Assembly: GCA_031375105.1 (NCBI GenBank)
Contig: JANMHJ010000046.1
Location: 124,001-188,000 of the forward strand
Length of the DNA: 64,000 bases
Reading direction: 5' to 3'
Source of the DNA: JANMDU01 sp031375105
Lineage (GTDB): Bacteria; Pseudomonadota; Gammaproteobacteria; Burkholderiales; Burkholderiaceae_C
Shown: positions 41,443-48,668 of the stretch, piece after piece
Layout: each line of letters begins with the position of its first letter
Position numbering within the stretch: the first letter of the stretch is position 1
The notes under the pieces: generated by a model
Database searches by the model: none
Seen by the model: the letters and a program-made list of their open reading frames with translations, nothing else
What the model was told of the DNA's origin: nothing
Position numbers and translations under genes: made by a program

Positions 41443-42575
41443 TCGGCGTCTCCAAGGGGTAAATTGCGTTGCTCGTCTTTACTTGGTCTTCGTTTCTTAG
41501 GCCGCCCATTTGCAGCGCTTTGAACTTGAAAACTTGATTTTATTTTGTCATTTATGCCCCATTTTGGTGGATACCATGGTTGAGTCACTGCGCCACTGGG
41601 AATGAATTTCTGCTTTATTCGCGTACGTCCAGATATACCCGCAACACTCGGGTGAGCTACCCGAGCATATTTATCTACCTCGCAGAACAAATTCTGGCAA
41701 TCAATTAGCTGAAGTCGTCGACCCCACAGAGTCTGGAATGTGAGCCCGAGTCTTTCAAATTCGATTTCCTGCCTATCCACCATGAGCCGTATGAGCTCAG
41801 CATCGTTTAAACCGGCGGCGTCGGAGAAACACTTTTTAAGCCCATCCCGCGCACCTGGCCCAGGCATTACAAAATCCATTTCAGAAAAATTGGTGATCTC
41901 GCTATAGTTAACATCAGTGACAAATTGATAGGCTAGAAAATCGCCAATAGTCGGATAACTTCGGATAAGCTCAAATGCATGCTGCATCTTTTTCAACTTA
42001 GTTAGCTGCCCAGCTAAATCATCTGCCATCATTTTTTCAAGCAATTTGAGATGGTTTTGGTGTTTTGCTGCGTAGCCGAAGGCAGACCCGCCCGGCGGCA
42101 TGATATAGGCGGCGGAATAGATTCGTTCCCCAATTTCTCGGGCATAACTTAATACTCGGTTATAGGCATCAAATTTATAGGTTTTGAAAGTAATGGCACC
42201 GAATTCCTGCTCTAAAAGCTCCCAAGTTTCAATCTTGTTGAAAAGCTTGAATAGCAAAATGCGAAAGAGAACCTCGCGAGGTGAGCTTGGAAGATCATCC
42301 CTATAGATCACCTGCCTAATCAGATATTGACTAACCCGATCTGAAGCCCGATACGCGTTAGTGAACTTGTGCGTAGAGATAATGGCGTCGGTAGTCCAAG
42401 GTGGAGCCGTATTGTTTAGTCTACGAAAATAGACGTTCTGTCGCGCCGCTGCAAATCGCCAGTAGCTATCGAAAACTTCGGTTAGTTTTATTGGTGATAG
42501 ATGCGATGGGATCCGGTGGCTCAATTTACCTACGACGTCTTTTGACGCCGAGGTGTCAAATAACCCATCCTTCAT
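41439..42575 (-). CDS. Protein like the helical domain of 5-hmdU DNA kinase / thymine pyrophosphorylase families
   Basis: This 378-residue protein carries the patterns I associate with the helical domain of 5-hydroxymethyl-dU DNA kinases and the alpha-glutamyl/putrescinyl-thymine pyrophosphorylases of hypermodifying phages. The patterns are FDSYWRFAAARQNVYFRR, then APPWTTDAIISTHKFTNAYR, ASDRVSQYLIRQVI, LFRILLFKLFNKIETWELL, FLAYQFVTDVNYSE and the GPGARDGLKKCF loop. No P-loop (GxxxxGKS/T) is present, so it is not itself a kinase. The C-terminus (about 335-378) is basic and Pro-rich, possibly binding nucleic acid. It overlaps both neighbours by ATGA. The family recall is from memory, and which of these related families it belongs to is uncertain. 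Confidence 0.72.
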   Translation of the reverse strand: MKDGLFDTSASKDVVGKLSHRIPSHLSPIKLTEVFDSYWRFAAARQNVYFRRLNNTAPPWTTDAIISTHKFTNAYRASDRVSQYLIRQVIYRDDLPSSPREVLFRILLFKLFNKIETWELLEQEFGAITFKTYKFDAYNRVLSYAREIGERIYSAAYIMPPGGSAFGYAAKHQNHLKLLEKMMADDLAGQLTKLKKMQHAFELIRSYPTIGDFLAYQFVTDVNYSEITNFSEMDFVMPGPGARDGLKKCFSDAAGLNDAELIRLMVDRQEIEFERLGLTFQTLWGRRLQLIDCQNLFCEVDKYARVAHPSVAGISGRTRIKQKFIPSGAVTQPWYPPKWGINDKIKSSFQVQSAANGRPKKRRPSKDEQRNLPLGDAE

Positions 42576-43426
42576 TTCAGCATGCTCATCGATTTTGTTT
42601 TTGCAGGCGGGATTGCCTCGACTTTATCTTCGTTGGCCACGCAAGTGCGAGCGACTGATAGCAACGGGATTAGCTCAGGATGTTTTTTTGGAATATCGTC
42701 AAGCTTTGCAACTCCAATACTAATATTCAATCGAATTAGAGGCAGGTGCATTTCATTCGCCATGAAAGCTCCCAGTCGAGCTAACCCCAGATAGTTTCCA
42801 TACGCTTTGGCAAAAAGTTGCTGGGTTGCATAGAAGGCATTTACTACTAATCCTTCACTAGTTGGCTCAAAAGTGACATGTTGAAGGCAAGGAAATTGCA
42901 ATTGTGCGTCTGCAACGTGGTCTCTTCCTGGGTCAAATATGCTTGCCTGAAACATTGAGCGCCTCATTGCTTGCTTTTTATCGTTGAATTGAGAAATAAT
43001 CCATTCAAGCTGATTGCCTTCGTAAGGGCCGCGGCCATAGCTCATCAGGCGCTCAAAGTAAAGTCCTCGACGATTTGCGGGGCGGTTCATTGCCTGATAT
43101 CGTGGGAATGCATCTCGGTAGTATTTGAATAGCTGTGAACGATTTCCTTGTGCTAACTGCCAAAGACGTTGAGGAAAAATTGTGAACGCGACATCTTCAA
43201 TGTTCCTAAAACCTTTATGAATTAGCAGTTTGTCTAACTCGTCGCGAATGGAGCTAGTTTCATTTGATAAACCTTGTTCATTGAAACCAGTAACACTCAG
43301 AATTAGAGGCGATATTTCATGCCCAGGATGATCTGCGATGTGAAGCAAAATTTTCGCCCATCCTCTAGACAAATTGTTGTCTTCAATTAACAGTGGGCGT
43401 ATGGCGCTGCTGGATTTCTTAGTCAT
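42572..43426 (-). CDS. Diverged thymidylate-synthase-fold enzyme
   Basis: This 284-residue protein follows the order of thymidylate synthase motifs. RGLYFERLMSYGRGPYEGNQ then LEWIISQFNDKKQAMRRSMF matches the YGRxL...DQL...I..L...P.SRR region with the phosphate-binding Arg. DAQLQFPCLQHVTFEP matches the catalytic P-C segment, with the nucleophile Cys kept. VNAFYATQQLFAKAYGNYLG matches the xYxRSxDxFLGxPFN helix with only the Asn kept. The His and Tyr that bind the ribose in true synthases (H-x-Y) are replaced by KLD. Such changes are seen in pyrimidine hydroxymethylases and other side branches. It overlaps the ImmA/IrrE gene by 8 bp and the next gene by ATGA. Confidence 0.72.
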   Translation of the reverse strand: MTKKSSSAIRPLLIEDNNLSRGWAKILLHIADHPGHEISPLILSVTGFNEQGLSNETSSIRDELDKLLIHKGFRNIEDVAFTIFPQRLWQLAQGNRSQLFKYYRDAFPRYQAMNRPANRRGLYFERLMSYGRGPYEGNQLEWIISQFNDKKQAMRRSMFQASIFDPGRDHVADAQLQFPCLQHVTFEPTSEGLVVNAFYATQQLFAKAYGNYLGLARLGAFMANEMHLPLIRLNISIGVAKLDDIPKKHPELIPLLSVARTCVANEDKVEAIPPAKTKSMSMLK

Positions 43427-44312
43427 CTTTGGTGTCCTCTAAATGGCGGTAGTGTGCGAGTCCGACATATTGGCGCGGAGCGATTCGCACGAACGTCGCC
43501 CACGTTGTTCCTGGAATTACTACCCGTGTAATTGCGGATTTCATGGCACGGAATAACCGTCCACTGGGCAGGTCGCGCTCTGGCATCAGAACCCCTGTAT
43601 CTACGACCACACCTGGAGGTAAAAGTAGCAAGGCCCCCTCTTCAGCGTCAAGGGTTGGGGAATTCCAGTGTTGATCAGCTAGTGTTAGCGATTCCGGTAC
43701 AGCCTCGCCAAGCAATTCCGTTCGAATCATTTTTGGCGTAATCCGACCCAATAAGCCGCGCTGAACAGGGTTGATCATTCCGATGCCGTGCGCGAGATGG
43801 TTGACCAGAGTTGACTGTCCAACTCCAAAATTGCACGCAACTGCATACATATCCATCGCGGTAGCCTTGTTTGGATCTAGCCCACGTTTCTGGAACGCTT
43901 CTCTTAATCCTAAAGTCGGCATTAGTACGAAGGCCGCAAAGGCATCAGCTATTACTTCATTGGGGGGGCGATACGCTGAGTTTGAGGCATCATCCCTAAG
44001 TTCATCTATAGTGGAGCCATGCCCAAAAATGTGATGCCCTAGCTCATGTGCGCATGTAAATGCTCGGCGTGCAAGTGGCCGCAGTGCTGATACGTGAATT
44101 CGTGGCTTCGGGTGTCGGTCGTACATGCCTTCCATATTGATGTCGTTGAAACGAACCACGACACCATGTGCGTCGCACAATCCATAGATACACGTAGGTA
44201 TCTTCAGGTCGATGCCGGCTTTGAGCCTTGCAGCTATCGAGGCCTGCATTGCTTTCATAACTAGGTCCTTGCGCACTTGCGGCGAAGAGGCTGTTAAAGG
44301 GTAGGAACTCAT
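43419..44312 (-). CDS. ImmA/IrrE-family metallo-endopeptidase
   Basis: This 297-residue protein has the zinc peptidase helix RAFTCAHELGHHIFGHGS (HExxH) and the third-ligand helix PPNEVIADAFAAFVLMP. IrrE/ImmA proteins cleave an XRE repressor in response to DNA damage or other signals. The XRE gene lies directly upstream with an ATGA overlap, the classic pairing. The C-terminal third (about 190-297) is a further beta-rich domain with GALLLLPPGVVVDTG and RIAPRQYVGLAHYRHLE, which could sense a small molecule; this is inference. Confidence 0.92.
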   Translation of the reverse strand: MSSYPLTASSPQVRKDLVMKAMQASIAARLKAGIDLKIPTCIYGLCDAHGVVVRFNDINMEGMYDRHPKPRIHVSALRPLARRAFTCAHELGHHIFGHGSTIDELRDDASNSAYRPPNEVIADAFAAFVLMPTLGLREAFQKRGLDPNKATAMDMYAVACNFGVGQSTLVNHLAHGIGMINPVQRGLLGRITPKMIRTELLGEAVPESLTLADQHWNSPTLDAEEGALLLLPPGVVVDTGVLMPERDLPSGRLFRAMKSAITRVVIPGTTWATFVRIAPRQYVGLAHYRHLEDTKDD

Positions 44313-44677
44313 TTGCCTGCGCCCTCATTTTTCGTATCCCCACTTCGCATGGACGCAAGTAGCCGCATGAGTCGATCTAGCTCATCTGGCTTCAATTTGC
44401 TCAGCTCTCTCGCCGCAAGTTGTAGTCGCGGATCGTTTGTTTCTAGTTGCTCAGCCGTTTCGGCCAATAGCCAAGAGACGGTGACGTCATAAACATCGGC
44501 AAACTTAGAAAGTTCTTCAGCTGAAACCCGCCTGTTTCCAGCCTCGATCTCAGAAATAGTTGGCCTATGCATGTCCAGAAGTTTTGCGACCTGGCCTTGT
44601 GAAACGCCGGCCATTTTTCTGGCTTCGCGCAATCGGGCCGCTATTACGTTGCGTTTGGAGTCGTGTGCTTCAGTCAT
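44309..44677 (-). CDS. XRE-family helix-turn-helix repressor
   Basis: This 122-residue protein has an N-terminal HTH: RLREARKMAGVSQGQVAKLL, then DMHRPTISEIEAGNRRVSAEEL. A C-terminal helix follows with ETNDPRLQLAARELSKLKPDELDR. It probably represses the operon and is the likely substrate of the ImmA/IrrE peptidase encoded next to it. A 15-bp palindrome at 45017-45031 before the operon's first gene is a candidate operator. It overlaps both neighbours by ATGA. Confidence 0.92.
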   Translation of the reverse strand: MTEAHDSKRNVIAARLREARKMAGVSQGQVAKLLDMHRPTISEIEAGNRRVSAEELSKFADVYDVTVSWLLAETAEQLETNDPRLQLAARELSKLKPDELDRLMRLLASMRSGDTKNEGAGK

Positions 44678-44988
44678 TGCGCGTTAGCCTGCTTAGCTTC
44701 TGATGTCGAATGGTTTGCAATCAATGCAACTACCATCGCGACCGTACTGTCGATAGTCAATGGGTTGCAGGTCTTACCCTCGCTGAAGATATTCACGTCG
44801 TTGTCGATGGTGATACCTAGTTTTTCTGCAAGCATTCCAGTTGCTACTGGCCAGATCTTGCTATCGAACTGTGGCAAATCCTCCAGTGGCTTGGTAGTGC
44901 CAACAATAGTTGGGCACTCCAGCCCGCTAGCTGTCTGTATAGTTTGTAGGATTTCAATTAGTTTGGCCTTAACAAAATCGCTGTTCAT
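44674..44988 (-). CDS. Acyl carrier protein-like protein
   Basis: This 104-residue protein has the ACP helix layout. KAKLIEILQTIQTASGLECP is helix I, followed by a loop and the attachment motif FDSKIWPVATGMLAEKLGI, where the Ser of DS is the expected phosphopantetheine site at the start of helix II. VNIFSEGKTCNPLTIDSTVAMVVALI then gives the rest. DSK instead of the common DSL shows it is a specialised ACP. A good ribosome binding site (AAAGGA) precedes ATG 44988. It opens the seven-gene operon, whose last gene encodes an AcpS. ACP carriers hold acyl, aminoacyl or peptidyl groups as thioesters; which one is unknown. Confidence 0.8.
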   Translation of the reverse strand: MNSDFVKAKLIEILQTIQTASGLECPTIVGTTKPLEDLPQFDSKIWPVATGMLAEKLGITIDNDVNIFSEGKTCNPLTIDSTVAMVVALIANHSTSEAKQANAQ

Positions 44989-45016
44989 TTGAGATTTCCT
45001 TTGGTCATTACCGACC

Positions 45017-45031
45017 GTAAGATAATCTTAC
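45017..45031. promoter_or_regulatory. Palindromic operator candidate of the ACP-AcpS operon
   Basis: GTAAGATAATCTTAC is a perfect palindrome with a one-base centre, 28 bp before the ACP gene and 12 bp before the divergent SUI1 gene. A second imperfect dyad (GGTCATTACC) lies 6 bp away. This fits an XRE-repressor site. Confidence 0.6.
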
Positions 45032-45043
45032 CATATATTTTTC

Positions 45044-45436
45044 ATGAATGCAATCACCCAAAAAAAACGTTCCGTAAACGTCTTGGTCTACACCACCGAA
45101 ACCGGCCGCATCTGCCCCGATTGCAGCCAGCCCGTGGCGCAGTGTCAGTGCGCGGCAAACAAGAAGGCGCTGGCTGCGGCGGGTAGCGCGTCTGCGGATG
45201 GCTTTGTGCGCGTGCAGCGCGAGACGAAGGGGCGGGGCGGGAAAAGTGTGACGCTGGTGCGCGGGCTGGGTTTGGATGTTGAGGCGCTTACGGCTTTAGG
45301 CAAGCAGCTTAAAGCGGCCTGCGGCTCGGGCGGTACGGTCAAGGATGGCGTGATTGAGGTGCAGGGCGATCATGTGGTGACATTGATCGCGGCGCTGCAA
45401 AAGCGGGGCTATGCTGCCAAGCGAGTGGGTGGATGA
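45044..45436 (+). CDS. SUI1/eIF1-like translation factor (YciH family)
   Basis: This 130-residue protein is a bacterial SUI1-domain protein. The core is FVRVQRETKGRGGKSVTLVRG and a GGTVKDGVIEVQGDHVVTLIAALQKRGYAAKRVGG ending, given here in parts: GGTVKDGVIEVQGDHVV, then LIAALQKRGY. Ahead of it is a Cys-containing lead (CPDCSQPVAQCQC). YciH is a minor initiation-fidelity factor induced by stress in E. coli. It is a chromosomal-type gene between two accessory blocks and reads away from the ACP operon. Confidence 0.92.
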   Translation: MNAITQKKRSVNVLVYTTETGRICPDCSQPVAQCQCAANKKALAAAGSASADGFVRVQRETKGRGGKSVTLVRGLGLDVEALTALGKQLKAACGSGGTVKDGVIEVQGDHVVTLIAALQKRGYAAKRVGG

Positions 45437-45498
45437 ATTTAAATACTGACTAAAATTACAGTCTCACGCTGCTGCGCTAAATTTAAATTCCTACCAAC

Positions 45499-46527
45499 AT
45501 GAAAACGACTCCATCGCCATCGGCTCACTTTGACAGCATCACAATCTTTGAAACTGAAGACGGCAAGACGCGCGTGGAAGTTCGCTTTGAACACGACAAC
45601 GTTTGGTTGACTCAAAAGCTCATGGCTGAACTGTATGAATGTTCGCCAGACAATATTTCTCTGCATTTAAAAAATATCTTTGCAGACAAAGAGCTTGAGG
45701 AGGCGGCAGTTACCGAGGATTCCACGGGAACTGCCGCTGACGGGAAAAGATATCGAACGAAACTCTATAGCCTAGAGGCCATTATTGCGGTGGGCTACAG
45801 GGTGCAAAGCCAACGCGCAACACAATTTCGCACTTGGGCGACGGATCGCTTGAAGGATTACATCCTCAAAGGCTTTGCGATTGATTCCACCCGGTTTAAG
45901 CATGGCACGCGCTTCGATCAACGCTATTTTGAAGAGCTGTTGGAGGAGGTGCGTGAAATTCGCGCGAGCGAACGCATGGTGTATCAAAAAATCACGGATA
46001 TTTATGCCACTGCGGCTGACTATTCCGCCAATACAGTGGCAGCCGAACAGTTTTTCGCTGCCGTACAAAACAAGCTTCATTTTGCGATTACCGGGAGCAC
46101 TGCGGCTGAGATTGTGGCCAAGCGTGCCTCTGCCCAACATCCCAACATGGGATTGACCAATTGGCGCAAGGCGCCAGCGGGAAAAGTGCTGAAAACCGAT
46201 ATTGGTATTGCTAAAAATTATCTGCAAGCCGAGGAACTGAAGGCACTCAATCACATCGTTGATATGTATCTGGATCATGCGGAGTTTCAAGCCAGCCGTG
46301 GCAGACTGATGAAGATGCGCGATTGGGCTATTAAGCTTGATGCTTTTTTGAAATTCAATGAGCAAGAAATCCTGCAAGGCAAGGGCGCGATTTCTCATTC
46401 TGTGGCGCTGGCATTGGCTGAGAAAGAATATGCCGCATTTCGCATTGAGCAAGATCGCCGCTATGAATCAGACTTTGATCGCCTTGTCAAAAATCTGCCC
46501 GCTCATAAAAGATCGATCAAGCAGTAG
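45499..46527 (+). CDS. RhuM-family virulence-associated protein
   Basis: This 342-residue protein shows the RhuM pattern: VWLTQKLMAELYECSPDNIS, then HLKNIFADKELEEAAVTEDS, RTKLYSLEAIIAVGYRVQSQ and FRTWATDRLKDYILKGFAID. The C-terminal half has VQNKLHFAITGSTAAEIV and an HIVDMYLDHAEFQASR segment. RhuM was named from a Salmonella pathogenicity island; close relatives are common on islands and phage-defence loci, and the N-terminus is related to the phage antirepressor/KilA-type group. No activity is established. It is convergent with a small HTH gene. Confidence 0.9.
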   Translation: MKTTPSPSAHFDSITIFETEDGKTRVEVRFEHDNVWLTQKLMAELYECSPDNISLHLKNIFADKELEEAAVTEDSTGTAADGKRYRTKLYSLEAIIAVGYRVQSQRATQFRTWATDRLKDYILKGFAIDSTRFKHGTRFDQRYFEELLEEVREIRASERMVYQKITDIYATAADYSANTVAAEQFFAAVQNKLHFAITGSTAAEIVAKRASAQHPNMGLTNWRKAPAGKVLKTDIGIAKNYLQAEELKALNHIVDMYLDHAEFQASRGRLMKMRDWAIKLDAFLKFNEQEILQGKGAISHSVALALAEKEYAAFRIEQDRRYESDFDRLVKNLPAHKRSIKQ

Positions 46528-46556
46528 CGCATGGTTGCTTTAGCAGTCGTAATTCG

Positions 46557-46838
46557 TCAAGCCATTTCTAGCGATACTTTGCAGCCTGCGCGGGTGGCGA
46601 GCTCGATGAGCATGTCGAGGCTGATTTTTTCCCACTTCCCGCGCACCAAATCTGAAACACGGGATTGTGCGGTGCGCAGCTCTTTGGCGGCTTGCGCCTG
46701 CGTCCAGCCGCGTTTGGCAATGAGCAGCTCCAGATCGCACATGAGCTGCGAGCGCATGCCGAGCACGACGGCTTCTTCAGCAGAAAAGCCCAAGTCTGCA
46801 AACACATTGCCTGAGCCTGTGGTGATTTTCTCTTTCAT
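46557..46838 (-). CDS. HigA-like / XRE-type HTH antitoxin or regulator
   Basis: This 93-residue protein consists mostly of one HTH: ELLIAKRGWTQAQAAKELRT, then AQSRVSDLVRGKWEKISLDML, the type seen in antitoxins that pair with RelE/HigB-like toxins (HTH_37). No toxin gene adjoins it: the upstream neighbour is a tannase-like esterase gene in the same direction and the downstream one is RhuM on the other strand. It may be an orphan antitoxin left after loss of its partner. Confidence 0.85.
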   Translation of the reverse strand: MKEKITTGSGNVFADLGFSAEEAVVLGMRSQLMCDLELLIAKRGWTQAQAAKELRTAQSRVSDLVRGKWEKISLDMLIELATRAGCKVSLEMA

Positions 46839-46856
46839 GCTGCAAGCTTAACTGGC

Positions 46857-48623
46857 TTACTTGCAGCTAAACGAAGCCGCATCTTCCAAGCTGCCTGCGC
46901 CTTTGTAAGTGGCCACTTGCGGATAGGGGCAGAGCGGGCGGGTGCGGGTGGCGCTCCAATCTTTGGGCAGCTCGGCATTTGCGCCGCCTGCATTGCCTGC
47001 GCCGCGTGCTGAGGCTAGGATGCTTTGCGGGGCGATGCCTTGCTCTACCCATGCCACCAGCGGGGTGAGCGCGTCGAATTGGTCTGCGGCGGGGCCGGCG
47101 CTGCAATGGTTCATGCCGGGGACGGGGAAATAGCGGGCGAAATCCGTGCCTTTGCCGCCTTGCGCATCATTGACGCGATCCCACCATTGCGCGGTGTCTG
47201 TGGCGGAGAAGATGGCATCGCTCACGCCGTGATAGAGCAGCACTTTTGCGCCACGGTTTTTGAGGGCTTGCAAGTTGGTGGGATCAAACTTTCCGGGGGG
47301 CGTCATTTGTGTGTTGGCCGATTCAGGGAAGCTGGCATTCGTTGCGTAAATCGCAGCGTAGCCTTCGTCGATGTTGACGGCGAAAGGGTTGCTGATGGAG
47401 CGCGGTGGAGTCATGAAGATGTAGCCGGCGGCGGGGTCAAGCACTTGAGAGTTGACGAATTTCCATTGCGCCCAGTTGGCGCCTGCGATGCCGCTGTCAT
47501 AGGGGAAGGGCGCGTAGAGGGGCGTGCCGGCGCTGGTTTTGCCGCCTGCGTGGACGGCGGCGAGTTGCGTTTTTTGCGCGGCGTTGAGGCAGGAGCCATT
47601 GCGCTCGTTATTACGCTCGGCCGTGCAAGTGGGCACGTCTCGCGCGAGATCAAAGGCTTTTTGGCAGGCTGCGGTGTTTTGGATCAAGCCATCTTTCGCG
47701 CCGTCGAGTGCGTCGCATTTTTCCAGCATGGCGTTGGCCACGGTTTGGCGCTCGGCGGCTGTGAAAGCTGTGCCGAGGTTGGTAATGGCAGCGCTGGGGT
47801 TGAAGGGGTGTGTCATGGTCGCGCCGGGGCTGGCGAGGGCTTGCCAAGCGGGCAGCGCCCAGAGTTGCTGCAAGGCTGCGTTGGGCAAGCGGTAGCCGGG
47901 TGCGCCCACCAAGTAGCCGTCGTATTGATCTTGATAGCGGGATGCGGCCACGAGCGCATGCCGCCCGCCGTTGGAGCAGCCGCCGATGTAGGAGCGGTCT
48001 GGTGCTTTGCCGTAAGCGGCGGCGATCAGGGCTTTGGCCATGGGCGTGAGCTTGCCAACGGCTTGGTAGCCGTAATCGGCGCGGGCCTCTCGGTCTTCGC
48101 CAAAGCGGGGATTTTGCCGGCCGGTGTGGCCTGCGTCTGAGCTGATCACAGCGAAGCCTTGCGCGAGCGCCCCTGTGAGCGGGCCGCCGCCTAAAGCGCC
48201 AAGCGCGAGCTGCACCACGCCATCTATGCCGCCGTTGACCTGATGATAAAAACGGCCATTCCAATCTTTGGGCAGGCGCATTTCAAATTGAATTGCAAAG
48301 TCTTGGTCATTGATACCTTTGCGTTGATGCATGGCACCTTTGACAAGGCAATGCTCGGGGGCGGAATAGGCGGTGGTGGCTGCACCGGGGGCTGCACTCA
48401 GGGCGATTTTTCCAGCGGCAACCGATGCAGCCGATTCGAGAGCCGTTTTATCAAACCTGAAGCTGCTTTGAAGTGCTGCGCATACACTCAAAGTGGCTGG
48501 CTTGGCTTCGGAAAGCGCGGGGGAAGACGCACCGTTCAGATTAGCGCATGCTCCTAAAATAAGAGCACTCAGGGAAGATAATATAAGGGCAATAGGCCGA
48601 TTTTTCTTTAAAAATAGATGCAT
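46857..48623 (-). CDS. Tannase/feruloyl esterase-family lipoprotein
   Basis: This 588-residue alpha/beta hydrolase of the tannase/feruloyl esterase family has the family nucleophile motif in IGGCSNGGRHALVAASRY (Ser flanked by Cys), the Asp region YHGVSDAIFSATDTAQWWD and the His region PGMNHCSAGP. The two Cys next to Ser and His form the disulphide that joins the triad. The N-terminus is a lipoprotein signal (MHLFLKKNRPIALILSSLSA, then LILGAC), so the enzyme sits in the envelope, where it can free ferulate or gallate from esters. The signal is encoded by a copy of the palindromic element. A GAGGAG ribosome binding site precedes the ATG. Confidence 0.9.
   Translation of the reverse strand: MHLFLKKNRPIALILSSLSALILGACANLNGASSPALSEAKPATLSVCAALQSSFRFDKTALESAASVAAGKIALSAAPGAATTAYSAPEHCLVKGAMHQRKGINDQDFAIQFEMRLPKDWNGRFYHQVNGGIDGVVQLALGALGGGPLTGALAQGFAVISSDAGHTGRQNPRFGEDREARADYGYQAVGKLTPMAKALIAAAYGKAPDRSYIGGCSNGGRHALVAASRYQDQYDGYLVGAPGYRLPNAALQQLWALPAWQALASPGATMTHPFNPSAAITNLGTAFTAAERQTVANAMLEKCDALDGAKDGLIQNTAACQKAFDLARDVPTCTAERNNERNGSCLNAAQKTQLAAVHAGGKTSAGTPLYAPFPYDSGIAGANWAQWKFVNSQVLDPAAGYIFMTPPRSISNPFAVNIDEGYAAIYATNASFPESANTQMTPPGKFDPTNLQALKNRGAKVLLYHGVSDAIFSATDTAQWWDRVNDAQGGKGTDFARYFPVPGMNHCSAGPAADQFDALTPLVAWVEQGIAPQSILASARGAGNAGGANAELPKDWSATRTRPLCPYPQVATYKGAGSLEDAASFSCK
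48545..48617 (-). repeat. Palindromic element copy K, forming the signal peptide of the esterase
   Basis: On the minus strand GCCCTTATATTATCTTCCCT then GAGTGCTCTTATTTTAGGAGC aligns with copy J at about 36 of 50 positions counted by eye, including the left T/A-rich end. It encodes residues 3-27 of the esterase, covering the hydrophobic core and the lipobox of the signal peptide. Confidence 0.75.
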
Positions 48624-48668
48624 GCATGTCTCCTCAGGTGTTGTGTGTGTCTTCAGAGGAAGATGAGT

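Noticed and set aside
47025..48140. A 371-codon plus-strand frame opposite the esterase gene
   Set aside because: It is a Gly/Ala/Val-rich shadow of a GC-rich gene whose minus-strand product has clear catalytic motifs.
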